Under the pieces are notes generated by a model, which saw nothing but the letters and a program-made list of their open reading frames with translations, was not told where the DNA came from and made no database searches. From Pseudomonas yangonensis (GTDB lineage Bacteria > Pseudomonadota > Gammaproteobacteria > Pseudomonadales > Pseudomonadaceae), in NCBI RefSeq assembly GCF_009932725.1, contig NZ_BLJU01000002.1, positions 434,001-498,000 on the forward strand: a DNA stretch of 64,000 nucleotides. The letters run 5' to 3'. Both the position numbers and the translations under genes were made by a program. Within the stretch, counting starts at the first letter, position 1, and each line of letters opens with the position of its first letter. This document shows positions 37,343-44,030 of this stretch, piece by piece.

Positions 37343-38470
37343 ATGAGCGTGCAAAACGTCGTGATCAGTGGTACCGGCCTCTACACCCCGGCCAACAGCA
37401 TTTCCAACGACGAGCTGGTGGCATCCTTCAATGCCTATGTACAGCAGTTTAACGCCGACAACGCCGAGGCCATCGCCCGTGGCGAGGTTGAGGCGCTGAG
37501 CGAATCCAGCACGGCCTTCATCGAAAAGGCGTCGGGCATCAAGAGCCGCTTCGTCATCGACAAGGACGGCATTCTCGACCCGCAGCGCATGGTGCCGCGT
37601 ATCCCCGAGCGTTCCAACGACGAGTGGGGCATCCTCTGCGAGATGGCCGTTGCCGCAGCCAAACAGGCCCTGGAGCGCGCCGGCAAGACCGTCGCTGACA
37701 TCGATGGGGTGATCGTCGCCTGCTCGAACCTGCAGCGTGCCTATCCGGCTGTGGCCATCGAAGTGCAGGCCGCACTGGGCATCGACGGCTGGGGCTACGA
37801 CATGAACGTGGCCTGCTCCTCGGCCACCTTCGGCATCCAGGCCGCGACTACCGCGATCCAGACCGGCCAAGCCCGCGCCATCCTCATGGTCAACCCGGAA
37901 ATCTGCACCGGCCACCTCAACTTCCGTGACCGCGACAGCCACTTCATCTTCGGCGACGCCGCCACCGCGGTGATCATCGAGCGCGCCGACCAGGCCACCT
38001 CCAAGCACCAGTTCGATGTGGTCGGCACCAAGCTGCTGACCCAGTTCTCCAACAACATCCGCAACAACTTCGGCTTCCTCAACCGCGCGGCGGAAGAGGG
38101 CGTCGGCGCGCGCGACAAGCTGTTCGTGCAGGAAGGCCGCAAGGTGTTCAAGGACGTCTGCCCGATGGTCGCCGAGCTGATCGCCGCCCACCTGGCGGAA
38201 AACCAGCTCAACGTCGCAGATGTGAAGCGCTTCTGGCTGCACCAGGCCAACCTCAACATGAACCTGCTGATCGCCCGCAAGCTGCTCGGTCGCGACGCCG
38301 AGCCGCACGAGGCGCCGGTGATTCTCGACACCTACGCCAACACCAGTTCGGCCGGTTCGGTGATCGCCCTGCACAAGCATCAGGACGACCTGCCCGCCGG
38401 CAGCCTGGGTGTTCTAAGCTCCTTCGGTGCCGGTTATTCCATCGGCAGTGTAATTTTGCGCAAGCGTTGA
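37343..38470 (+). CDS. beta-ketoacyl-ACP synthase III-like enzyme (PA3286-type)
   Basis: 375 residues, a thiolase-fold KAS III. The active-site Cys lies in ACSSATFG, His in WLHQANLNM and Asn in YANTSSAGS. The closest known protein by memory is P. aeruginosa PA3286, which condenses octanoyl-CoA from beta-oxidation with malonyl-ACP, shunting it to fatty acid synthesis. AAGAGG precedes the ATG. The following ECF sigma gene is at the same place in P. aeruginosa. Confidence 0.88.
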   Translation: MSVQNVVISGTGLYTPANSISNDELVASFNAYVQQFNADNAEAIARGEVEALSESSTAFIEKASGIKSRFVIDKDGILDPQRMVPRIPERSNDEWGILCEMAVAAAKQALERAGKTVADIDGVIVACSNLQRAYPAVAIEVQAALGIDGWGYDMNVACSSATFGIQAATTAIQTGQARAILMVNPEICTGHLNFRDRDSHFIFGDAATAVIIERADQATSKHQFDVVGTKLLTQFSNNIRNNFGFLNRAAEEGVGARDKLFVQEGRKVFKDVCPMVAELIAAHLAENQLNVADVKRFWLHQANLNMNLLIARKLLGRDAEPHEAPVILDTYANTSSAGSVIALHKHQDDLPAGSLGVLSSFGAGYSIGSVILRKR

Positions 38471-38541
38471 ACTCTCTGTAGGAATGCCTGACGTGCACGG
38501 GGCGTTCGGCTTCGTGCGCAGGCCTGACCTACGGGAGTGCC

Positions 38542-39144
38542 ATGTCCGATTCCGATCTCTTGGGGCGCCTGCTCGCCGGCGAGCAGAAGGCCTACCGCGA
38601 GCTGGTGGCTCGCTATCAGGGTGCGATGCGGGCGGTGGCCTACGCCATCGTCGGCAGCCGCCATGCCGATGAGGTGGTGCAGGATGCCTGGTTCGCCGTG
38701 GTGCGCAACCTGGCAGGTTTTCAAGGCCGCGCCAGCCTCAAGACCTGGCTGCTGACCATCACCGCCAACACCGCCAAGACCCGACTCAAGCACAACCGCC
38801 GCGAGGTGCTGCTCGACGACCTGCCCGCGCCCCACGGCACGGTGGGTGACGAGCGTTTCGCCGATGACGGTCATTGGCTGTTGGCGCCACATGCCTGGCA
38901 TCAGGACAGCCCCGAAGCCCTGCTCACCGAGGACGAACTGCGCCAGTGCTTGGAACACACCCTGGCCAGCCTGTCCGAGTTGCAGGCCAGCGTGCTGGTG
39001 CTGCGCGAACGCCAGGGCCTGGAGCTGGAGGCGATCTGTAATCTTCTCGACATCTCCCTCTCCAATGCCCGTGTGCTGCTGCACCGAGCACGCCTGAAAG
39101 TCTTCGCCACCCTGGAACATTTCGAGGAGACAGGCCAATGCTGA
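38542..39144 (+). CDS. ECF-family RNA polymerase sigma factor
   Basis: 200 residues with sigma region 2 (YRELVARYQGAMRAVAYAIV, then DEVVQDAWFAVVRNLAGFQG) and region 4 (LSELQASVLVLRERQGLELE, then DISLSNARVLLHRAR). The stop overlaps the anti-sigma start by 7 bp. The likely target is the hvfABCX operon, which carries an ECF-type promoter but now lies beyond the cassette array, 4.5 kb away. Comparable sigma/anti-sigma pairs control bufferin and hvf operons in other bacteria. Confidence 0.88.
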   Translation: MSDSDLLGRLLAGEQKAYRELVARYQGAMRAVAYAIVGSRHADEVVQDAWFAVVRNLAGFQGRASLKTWLLTITANTAKTRLKHNRREVLLDDLPAPHGTVGDERFADDGHWLLAPHAWHQDSPEALLTEDELRQCLEHTLASLSELQASVLVLRERQGLELEAICNLLDISLSNARVLLHRARLKVFATLEHFEETGQC

Positions 39145-39371
39145 CCTGCAAGGAATTGGTCGCTCATTCCAGCGATTATCTCGACGGCCAAATGACGCTA
39201 CGCCAGCGCCTGGCCGTACGCGCCCACTTGGCCATGTGCGGCAACTGCCGGCGTTTCATCCGCCAGATGAAACTGACCCAGGCAGTGATCCGGCAGATGC
39301 CCGAGGGCGAATTGCTTGAACTCGATGCCCTGGCCGAGCGTCTGGCGCAGAGCCGGCGCAACCAGGGGTGA
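39138..39371 (+). CDS. zinc-finger anti-sigma factor (zf-HC2)
   Basis: 77 residues with the ZAS motif HLAMCGNCRR (His-x3-Cys-x2-Cys) and a Cys near the N-terminus (MLTCKEL). It has no membrane segment, so it is a soluble anti-sigma factor. It overlaps the sigma gene and is expected to hold it inactive until a signal, possibly metal or oxidant, is sensed. Confidence 0.85.
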   Translation: MLTCKELVAHSSDYLDGQMTLRQRLAVRAHLAMCGNCRRFIRQMKLTQAVIRQMPEGELLELDALAERLAQSRRNQG

Positions 39372-39459
39372 GCGAGGGCTTTGTTGGGTTTTCGGATGTT
39401 TATTCCGGGTGTCGCGTTTTGTTGAAAGCTATGGCGTCGCCCACCCAGGTGAGCACTGC

Positions 39460-39515
39460 GTAGGGTGGATCGGGGCGCGTAGCCGACGTTTTTTTCATCC
39501 ACCGTTTGCGGTGGT
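39460..39515. repeat. GTAGGGTGGAT repeat bordering the cassette array (left)
   Basis: The stretch begins GTAGGGTGGAT and contains TTTTTCATCCACCGTTTGCG (39491-39510), which recurs at 43464-43483 on the other side of the cassette array in the same orientation. Confidence 0.75.
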
Positions 39516-39530
39516 TGTTTGGGCTACTTG

Positions 39531-39785
39531 CTAGCGCCCCGCAGCTAAGTTACCGCTTTTGGAGAATTGTTCCTTAAGGCCAATTTTCAACCACAAACTA
39601 CCACCTGACTGTATTGAAAGCTTTTTCATCTTTTTTGCCTTGCGCTTCAATATGGATGGTTTTTCGTAATAACCAAATCTTCGCTTGTGCCAGCGCCGAT
39701 CGGTCTCGTGCTTTACCTTTTTCTTGAGCTTGCGTAATGCAACCTCAATTGGCTCGCAATCTTCTGCGATGATTGATATTGTCAT
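39531..39785 (-). CDS. cassette gene: ribosomal protein bS21-like protein
   Basis: 84 residues, strongly basic. EPIEVALRKLKKK (residues 11-23) and YYEKPSILKRKAKK (39-52) match the core of bacterial ribosomal protein S21, whose usual pattern is EPFxxALRRFKR and FYEKPTxxRKRK. The last 26 residues are unlike bS21. Start ATG 39785 has no good Shine-Dalgarno sequence. bS21 contacts the 30S platform near the anti-Shine-Dalgarno; a cassette-borne version might alter initiation. No attC was found after this gene. Confidence 0.72.
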   Translation of the reverse strand: MTISIIAEDCEPIEVALRKLKKKVKHETDRRWHKRRFGYYEKPSILKRKAKKMKKLSIQSGGSLWLKIGLKEQFSKSGNLAAGR

Positions 39786-39823
39786 TTTTTATGTTTACGG
39801 ACTGATGCCTGTCCATGTTTGGT

Positions 39824-39911
39824 TTCTAACGCCAGCCACAGCGGAAAAACGGAGAAGAGCATGTTTGTGCAATAGTGGCGTGTGGTTTTCCAGTGCTGGT
39901 TATTGTTGGGT
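39824..39911 (-). other. attC site (88 bp) between the bS21-like and HNH-like cassettes
   Basis: On the minus strand it runs from ACCCAAC (39911) to GTTAGAA (39830). Internal arms AACCAGC and GCTGGCGTT give the expected imperfect palindrome. It starts 7 bp after the stop of the upstream cassette gene. Confidence 0.7.
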
Positions 39912-39917
39912 GATGGA

Positions 39918-40709
39918 TTACTTTTCATATGGATAAGGTGCTGTTGTACCATCTGCATAGCGCAAAAGCCCATTCCAACTCAGACCAATAAACACAGGGT
40001 CTCCTTCTTTTCTAGACATCACTATAGCACCAGGGTGATAAAGATGTTTGAGCCCATTCGGAGAGAATCGATTCGTTAAATCAGGGATATTTCCTGCTTC
40101 TAGAATTTCGGGGAGTTCTGTTTTTAACGAGGCAAATAATGGCATGCCGTGCACAGTAACGTATGCGCCAACAAGTATTTTGCCGAGTGATGTACCCATA
40201 TGAATTGGTGTAAAAGTTACACCTCCGGTAGGGCGGTGTGACGGATCTACTCCATCAACACTATAAAGTCCTAGCTTCTCGGGGATTGGTTCCAATCCAA
40301 AAATTGCCCTAGCGATACTTGGTGAAGGCTGCCATTTCACTGGCGCAGCCCATCCTGCGGCAGCAGAATTTATGACAGTCTTTAAAAGCCACCTTTCGAG
40401 AAGCTCTCCCTGAACAATAAGCGAGCCGTTGAAATTTTTATCGTTGGCTTCTGCTTGAAATCGGGTGATTCTGCCAATGGTCTCGTCCAGCGGGCTTAAT
40501 ATAGAGTTGTGATTCCTGCAAAGTATATTTGACTTTTCTGCGCCGCGTGTAGGTGCACCGTCCCTAATACGCTTTACACCTTCAATTATGATAGGGCACG
40601 AACAGCCAGCTTTGAATATTGCGTTACTGACAACATGCTCACCGGACATGGTGTCACAGCCACCCAAGGAATTTGCCCAGCACCTCGATTTATTAATTTT
40701 ATCGTTCAA
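39918..40709 (-). CDS. cassette gene: HNH-like zinc-motif protein
   Basis: 263 residues. The N-terminus holds CWANSLGGCDTMSGEHVVSN (Cys-x7-Cys then a GEH motif) and, about 45 residues later, LCRNHNSILSPLDE, the layout of HNH/treble-clef nucleases (EH...C..HN..L...D). The second CxxC is a CxxH here. TTG 40709 is the start, with AAGGA 8 nt upstream. The remaining 190 residues match nothing I recognise. A nuclease role, perhaps in phage defence, is an inference. Confidence 0.6.
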   Translation of the reverse strand: MNDKINKSRCWANSLGGCDTMSGEHVVSNAIFKAGCSCPIIIEGVKRIRDGAPTRGAEKSNILCRNHNSILSPLDETIGRITRFQAEANDKNFNGSLIVQGELLERWLLKTVINSAAAGWAAPVKWQPSPSIARAIFGLEPIPEKLGLYSVDGVDPSHRPTGGVTFTPIHMGTSLGKILVGAYVTVHGMPLFASLKTELPEILEAGNIPDLTNRFSPNGLKHLYHPGAIVMSRKEGDPVFIGLSWNGLLRYADGTTAPYPYEK

Positions 40710-40739
40710 ATCTTGCTTCCTTGTTTAAACAGTGCTTTC

Positions 40740-40805
40740 ACCTAACGTGGAGTTCAGCGCCGCGCCGCCGATATGCGGAGCGTCCCCTGGGACGAAAGGT
40801 TAGAA
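40740..40805 (-). other. attC site (66 bp) between the two HNH-like cassettes
   Basis: On the minus strand TTCTAAC (40805) to GTTAGGT (40746), with a GC-rich palindromic interior. It overlaps the stop codon of the upstream HNH cassette gene, as is common for cassettes. Confidence 0.75.
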
Positions 40806-41804
40806 CTCATTCGCATGGCCGAGCAACTCGCCGAGAGTAAATATCCCTGATTTACCGCCGTTGATGCTGCTCAGATAGACCTTCGCAACATCTGAGGCCG
40901 CGGATATTCCTTCAAGGTCTTTGGTGTGGAAAACGGCGCCCATACCAAGCATTGAACAAACCACACCGGTAGGCGTAACTACAGCAACATGGTACGTCTG
41001 CTGATTGTTGTTAGTCAGATGCTTGACGAAGCCGTCAAGCCCCGGTGGTAACTGCGGCGCGACGTTTAGATACTTGGCAACCTCAAGCCACTCCCACGGC
41101 TCTGGAACATCAGTGCATCGGGCCAGAAGAAATGTTCGGAGTCGTTGCCCGGATGCGCTATCTCGAAAGTCATTGCCAAACTCAAAGCAACAAATTTCAT
41201 AGATGACTTTAACGTGCTCAACGAACAGTGCCTTGAGATCAATCATCCAGCTCCCTCCCAAGGACGACTGAATTTGCTCAGATTTAGGACGGACTTTTTT
41301 TGCTCCTTCAACTGATCTTTGGATTGCTCTTTCTTTTTCTTCCTCCGACCACCCAAGCTGCATACCCTCTTCTGACTTGAAAAATCGGGACAGAGTAGTT
41401 CGGATGACTTTTGGGATTTCCTTCATGTCCCTTGCGTCGCGGGACAAGCTAAGACCAATTTCACCACTTTCGGTAATCCATACCCTTGGCGCTTGAGGTA
41501 CTACCCTTGGGGCAAAGTTTGAATCCAGTTTTATCTTCAGCTCATATTCTGAGTCATCCATGGTGTATGTATCCGAAAATGGCTGCGGTATCTTTCCGGT
41601 TTTCCCCTGAACCTTGTAGGCAGCGCGGGCTAGTTGAATAAGCTTTTGGTCGACGTAAGGCGCATCAACCCAATGGCCCAGTTTGTTGTTGCATGTCTTG
41701 CAGAGCAAATATTTTGAAATGCTTCCACCTGCGGCCTCCGGAAAGATGTGTTCTTCCGTCAGTGGTTCACTTGACTCAAGGCAAAGTATGCAGGTGTCGG
41801 ACAT
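40800..41804 (-). CDS. cassette gene: HNH endonuclease family protein
   Basis: 334 residues. The N-terminal treble-clef motif CILCLESSEPLTEEHIFPEA followed by LLCKTCNNKLGHWVD is a textbook HNH_5-type site (CxxC, EHxxP, CxxCNxxLG). The remaining 280 residues form an unrecognised domain, with a charged helical middle and a C-terminal segment. ATG 41804 is chosen; a TTG two codons upstream is possible. It could act as a DNA-cleaving effector; no partner gene is obvious. Confidence 0.75.
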   Translation of the reverse strand: MSDTCILCLESSEPLTEEHIFPEAAGGSISKYLLCKTCNNKLGHWVDAPYVDQKLIQLARAAYKVQGKTGKIPQPFSDTYTMDDSEYELKIKLDSNFAPRVVPQAPRVWITESGEIGLSLSRDARDMKEIPKVIRTTLSRFFKSEEGMQLGWSEEEKERAIQRSVEGAKKVRPKSEQIQSSLGGSWMIDLKALFVEHVKVIYEICCFEFGNDFRDSASGQRLRTFLLARCTDVPEPWEWLEVAKYLNVAPQLPPGLDGFVKHLTNNNQQTYHVAVVTPTGVVCSMLGMGAVFHTKDLEGISAASDVAKVYLSSINGGKSGIFTLGELLGHANEF

Positions 41805-41829
41805 TTCCAATGCGCTCAGAAGTGATGAG

Positions 41830-41894
41830 TTCTAACGTTTGGTTAAGGGGCCGGCTTCAGCCGGTTCCGAGTGAGCGAAGCGAACGACTTGAGC
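41830..41894 (-). other. attC site (about 65 bp), one end degenerate
   Basis: The R' end (GTTAGAA on the minus strand, complement of 41830-41836) and the body are nearly the same as the attC at 42800-42875. The far end reads CTTGAGC followed by TTATG rather than the expected GTTAGAC, so the R'' box is degraded or shifted. Confidence 0.6.
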
Positions 41895-41895
41895 C

Positions 41896-42384
41896 TTATG
41901 CGCGCTCTCGCTCGGATTTTAAGTGCACTGACATTAGATTTATTATTTTTAATATTTCGTCATTTAGTTGAGGGCGTAGTTCTTCAGCTTGTTTTGAATA
42001 TTTTGAGTCTGTGCTTGAAATTATTGCCATATCGGTGTCTCCCACTTTCTTTGGGGCGCCCTTGCGAAAAAGTGACGACCACTTGTACATGAGAGCGGAG
42101 ATGCTTTCCGATTGGTCGTTAATTTCCTTGGTGGAGAGAAGGCGTAGAAGAGCATTATTTTTTGAAAGATCGCGTTCTATATTCTTATAACTTTCTAAGG
42201 ACTCAGTTATACGCATGGTCATTTCTAGTAGCTCAATGCTTTCTGCGTAAAGATTTTCTAGTTTATAAGTATAGTCTCTTTGCAGGTCTCGCCTGAAAGT
42301 CTGCCTCTCTCGATATCCGGCAAGCAGCCAAGTAATGAGCGCGACTGCTACACCGAATGCTCCCGACAAAAGGGCGTCACTCAT
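41896..42384 (-). CDS. cassette gene: membrane-anchored helical protein, unknown
   Basis: 162 residues: an N-terminal transmembrane segment (about residues 5-24), an arginine-rich stop-transfer (YRERQTFRRDLQRD), then a long helical, probably coiled-coil, cytoplasmic part. Start 42384 has GGAGAG upstream; the earlier start at 42402 would lie inside the attC site and is rejected. No family was recognised. Confidence 0.6.
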   Translation of the reverse strand: MSDALLSGAFGVAVALITWLLAGYRERQTFRRDLQRDYTYKLENLYAESIELLEMTMRITESLESYKNIERDLSKNNALLRLLSTKEINDQSESISALMYKWSSLFRKGAPKKVGDTDMAIISSTDSKYSKQAEELRPQLNDEILKIINLMSVHLKSERERA

Positions 42385-42398
42385 AAACTCTCCAGTGT

Positions 42399-42476
42399 GC
42401 ATAACGATTAAGCTAAAGGGCCGGCTTTAGCCGGTCCCAGTGAACGCTTTGAGCGCATAGTTAGACGACATGCATC
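42399..42476 (-). other. attC site (78 bp)
   Basis: On the minus strand GTCTAAC (42476) to GTTATGC (42405). The interior GGCCGGCTTTAGCCGGTCCC is palindromic and related to the sites at 41830 and 42800. Confidence 0.8.
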
Positions 42477-42491
42477 ACCTCGCATAGTGGG

Positions 42492-42773
42492 CTAGCCTCT
42501 GATTTCGAAAGAAGGCAAGCCATACCCCTCAGCTTTGTTATGAACGGTTGGGTACAGCTGGTTATTGCGAATTTCAAAGGCTGGTAGACCATATGAGTCT
42601 ATTTTGTTGTGCACTGTTGGATACAGAGCGCTTCCGCGCACCTCATATGCAGGCAACCCATATGGATTGCATTTGTTATGGACTGTCGGATAGACCTGGT
42701 TGCCCCGAACTTCATAGGCTGGTAACCCGTAAGAGCAGCTCTTGCAATGAACAGTAGGGTAAAGGTTGCTCAT
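42492..42773 (-). CDS. cassette gene: four-fold 23-residue repeat protein
   Basis: 93 residues made almost wholly of four copies of a 23-residue unit, LYPTVHNKxxxYGLPAYEVRG, with the first Tyr at residues 5, 28, 51 and 74. The repeat predicts two short beta strands per unit and thus a closed symmetric beta structure. It is reminiscent of the short-repeat beta-flower-like proteins, but I cannot confirm that. ATG 42773 has GGAGG upstream. Function unknown. Confidence 0.7.
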   Translation of the reverse strand: MSNLYPTVHCKSCSYGLPAYEVRGNQVYPTVHNKCNPYGLPAYEVRGSALYPTVHNKIDSYGLPAFEIRNNQLYPTVHNKAEGYGLPSFEIRG

Positions 42774-42799
42774 ATTCACCTCCGTGTATAAAAGCTGTT

Positions 42800-42875
42800 G
42801 CCCAACGTTTGGTTAAGGGGCGAACTCTAGCCCGTCCCAGTGAGCGAAGCGAACGGTTTGGACCATTTGTTAGAC
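42800..42875 (-). other. attC site (76 bp)
   Basis: On the minus strand GTCTAAC (42875) to GTTGGGC (42806), both perfect matches to the RYYYAAC and GTTRRRY core sites. The 76-bp length is that usual for Pseudomonas attC sites. The stop of the upstream gene is 1 bp away. Confidence 0.85.
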
Positions 42876-42876
42876 C

Positions 42877-43254
42877 TTACACCGCTACTTGGATGAACGG
42901 AAAAGCAGTTCTGAATTCTGTAAGGATAGCCTGGTTCATATGTAGCGAGTTTATAGCATGCTCTCTAGCTGGGCCGTCAAACACCTCGCGATTACGTAGG
43001 TATGCAATGCCAAAAATTGCTTCGTCCTCCTGATTTGTAAAGCTGCGGCCAGGGCTGAAGCCGATTGTTTTGTAGATATGGAAGCGAGGAGCATCAAAGC
43101 TAAGCAACTCAGCTATGTAGTCTGGGTATGCTTCAGTTGACTCCATGATTCGAATAGCCCATTGCTGCAATTCATCTGTGCTTATTGAGTTGCTTAGGTA
43201 GCAATTCACGACAAAGGCAATGGTTGATGAATTTTCGCGGGTGAGTCCGTTCAT
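42877..43254 (-). CDS. cassette gene: hypothetical protein
   Basis: 125 residues, soluble, mixed alpha/beta composition with no signal or membrane segment. It is the first gene in the array in the reading direction. No family was recognised; small orphan proteins of this kind are typical of integron cassettes. The ATG at 43254 has only a weak ribosome-binding sequence. Confidence 0.55.
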   Translation of the reverse strand: MNGLTRENSSTIAFVVNCYLSNSISTDELQQWAIRIMESTEAYPDYIAELLSFDAPRFHIYKTIGFSPGRSFTNQEDEAIFGIAYLRNREVFDGPAREHAINSLHMNQAILTEFRTAFPFIQVAV

Positions 43255-43261
43255 GATCTAG

Positions 43262-43330
43262 GTCTAACGGTGGTTAGATGGATGGCTGTACTAATCCAAT
43301 AGTAGAGCCTTCCATCTAACTCCGCACCAT
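43262..43330 (-). other. partial attC-like junction at the start of the array
   Basis: On the minus strand GTTAGAC (complement of 43262-43268) is a perfect core site directly upstream of the first cassette gene. Beside it, GTTAGATGG and CCATCTAAC form a hairpin, but no second core box lies at the expected distance, so this is a truncated attC or recombined junction. Confidence 0.45.
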
Positions 43331-43463
43331 CCCGCTTCGCTTCGTACCTAAAAGCCTTCCCACTCATAGCCTTAACGCTATGCACCGGCAGTCCGCTGTA
43401 TGCGCTTGACCTCCGTTTTTTTGCTCCAGCATTACCCCTGGTACACCGCGCGGTGTATGACGC

Positions 43464-43483
43464 TTTTTCATCCACCGTTTGCG
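43464..43483. repeat. direct repeat bordering the cassette array (right)
   Basis: TTTTTCATCCACCGTTTGCG, identical to 39491-39510 and in the same orientation. The neighbouring bases (GACG before, TGG after) also match closely. Confidence 0.75.
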
Positions 43484-43635
43484 CTGGCTGCCTCGGCTCG
43501 GGCTTCCTGCTTCGCTCTACCTCCTGCATCCTGCAGTTGTCGCCTACGTTTTTAGAGGCGCCCGTTAGCCGCGACTGGTAGCGGGCAAAGCGCCCCCGGA
43601 TTTCATCCGGGCTACGAAAAACTTTTTTCTCCCTC

Positions 43636-43661
43636 TGTAACGCCCGCATCTCTGCCTCGTC
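43636..43661 (+). promoter_or_regulatory. ECF-type promoter upstream of hvfA
   Basis: TGTAACG (43636-43642) and CGTC (43658-43661), with 16 bp between TGTAAC and CGTC, fit the general ECF sigma -35/-10 pattern. The site is about 55 bp upstream of the hvfA start codon. It supports control by the ECF sigma factor encoded at 38542. Confidence 0.6.
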
Positions 43662-43716
43662 CATTGCTGCGAGGGCGCCAATCCGGCCCCGCATTCGAAA
43701 CCGATGGAGAGATGCC

Positions 43717-44010
43717 ATGAAACAACTCAATACCCTGACTGCCACCCTGGGCGCTGCGCTGCTGACTTCCGTGGCCTTCACTGCCCACGCCGCGAGCAAC
43801 CCCTTCGCTACGCAGGAACTGGCCAGCGGCTACAGCCTGGCCGCTGCCGAGAAGGCGCAGGAAGGTTCTTGTGGCGAAGGCAAATGCGGTGGCGAGATGA
43901 AAGCCGACAAGGAAGGCAAGTGCGGCGAGGGCAAGTGTGGCGGCGAGAAGAAGGCCGACGCCGAGGGTAAATGCGGCGAAGGCAAGTGCGGCGGCGAGAA
44001 GAGCGAGTAA
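43717..44010 (+). CDS. hvfA: HvfA-type RiPP precursor, Cys-rich EGKC-repeat peptide
   Basis: 97 residues: a signal peptide ending AHAAS and a C-terminal core with three 17-residue repeats, each holding two cysteines (52/57, 69/74, 86/91), five of them in EGKC. This is the pattern of HvfA precursors, in which a DUF692 enzyme converts EGKC cysteines to oxazolone/thioamide groups that bind copper. GGAGAG precedes the ATG. The next genes encode the maturation proteins. An unmodified metallothionein-like role is the alternative. Confidence 0.88.
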   Translation: MKQLNTLTATLGAALLTSVAFTAHAASNPFATQELASGYSLAAAEKAQEGSCGEGKCGGEMKADKEGKCGEGKCGGEKKADAEGKCGEGKCGGEKSE

Positions 44011-44030
44011 GGGCAAAGGGAGGACGGATC

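Larger units (their letters stand above)
39511..43463 (-). mobile_element. integron cassette array lacking an integrase (CALIN)
   Basis: About 4 kb of visibly AT-richer DNA carries six minus-strand genes, five of which are each followed, 0-8 bp after the stop or overlapping it, by a palindromic attC-like site with RYYYAAC and GTTRRRY-type ends. All sites face the same way. No integron integrase or attI is visible within the window. The bounds given here are those of the flanking 20-bp direct repeats; the true cassette limits are about 39531 and 43268. Confidence 0.82.
43255..43635. other. non-coding degraded stretch between cassette array and hvf operon
   Basis: No gene is visible here. It holds the junction sequences, a TACACCGCGCGGTGTA palindrome (43442-43457), a copy of the flanking direct repeat (43464-43483) and a CCGGATTTCATCCGGGCTACG-type repeat half (near 43597-43617). 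It looks like repeat debris around an insertion boundary. Confidence 0.6.

Noticed and set aside
39511..43463. Prophage or insertion-sequence origin for the AT-rich block
   Set aside because: No phage structural, integrase or transposase gene is present, while regularly spaced attC-like sites explain the layout.
43251..43799. Minus-strand open frame through the cassette junction and hvf promoter
   Set aside because: It runs over repeats, the ECF promoter and into hvfA with no domain; treated as non-coding.
43717..44010. Simple metallothionein for the Cys-rich EGKC protein
   Set aside because: It has a signal peptide and is followed by DUF692, DUF2063 and DoxX genes, which fits the HvfA precursor better; kept only as an alternative.
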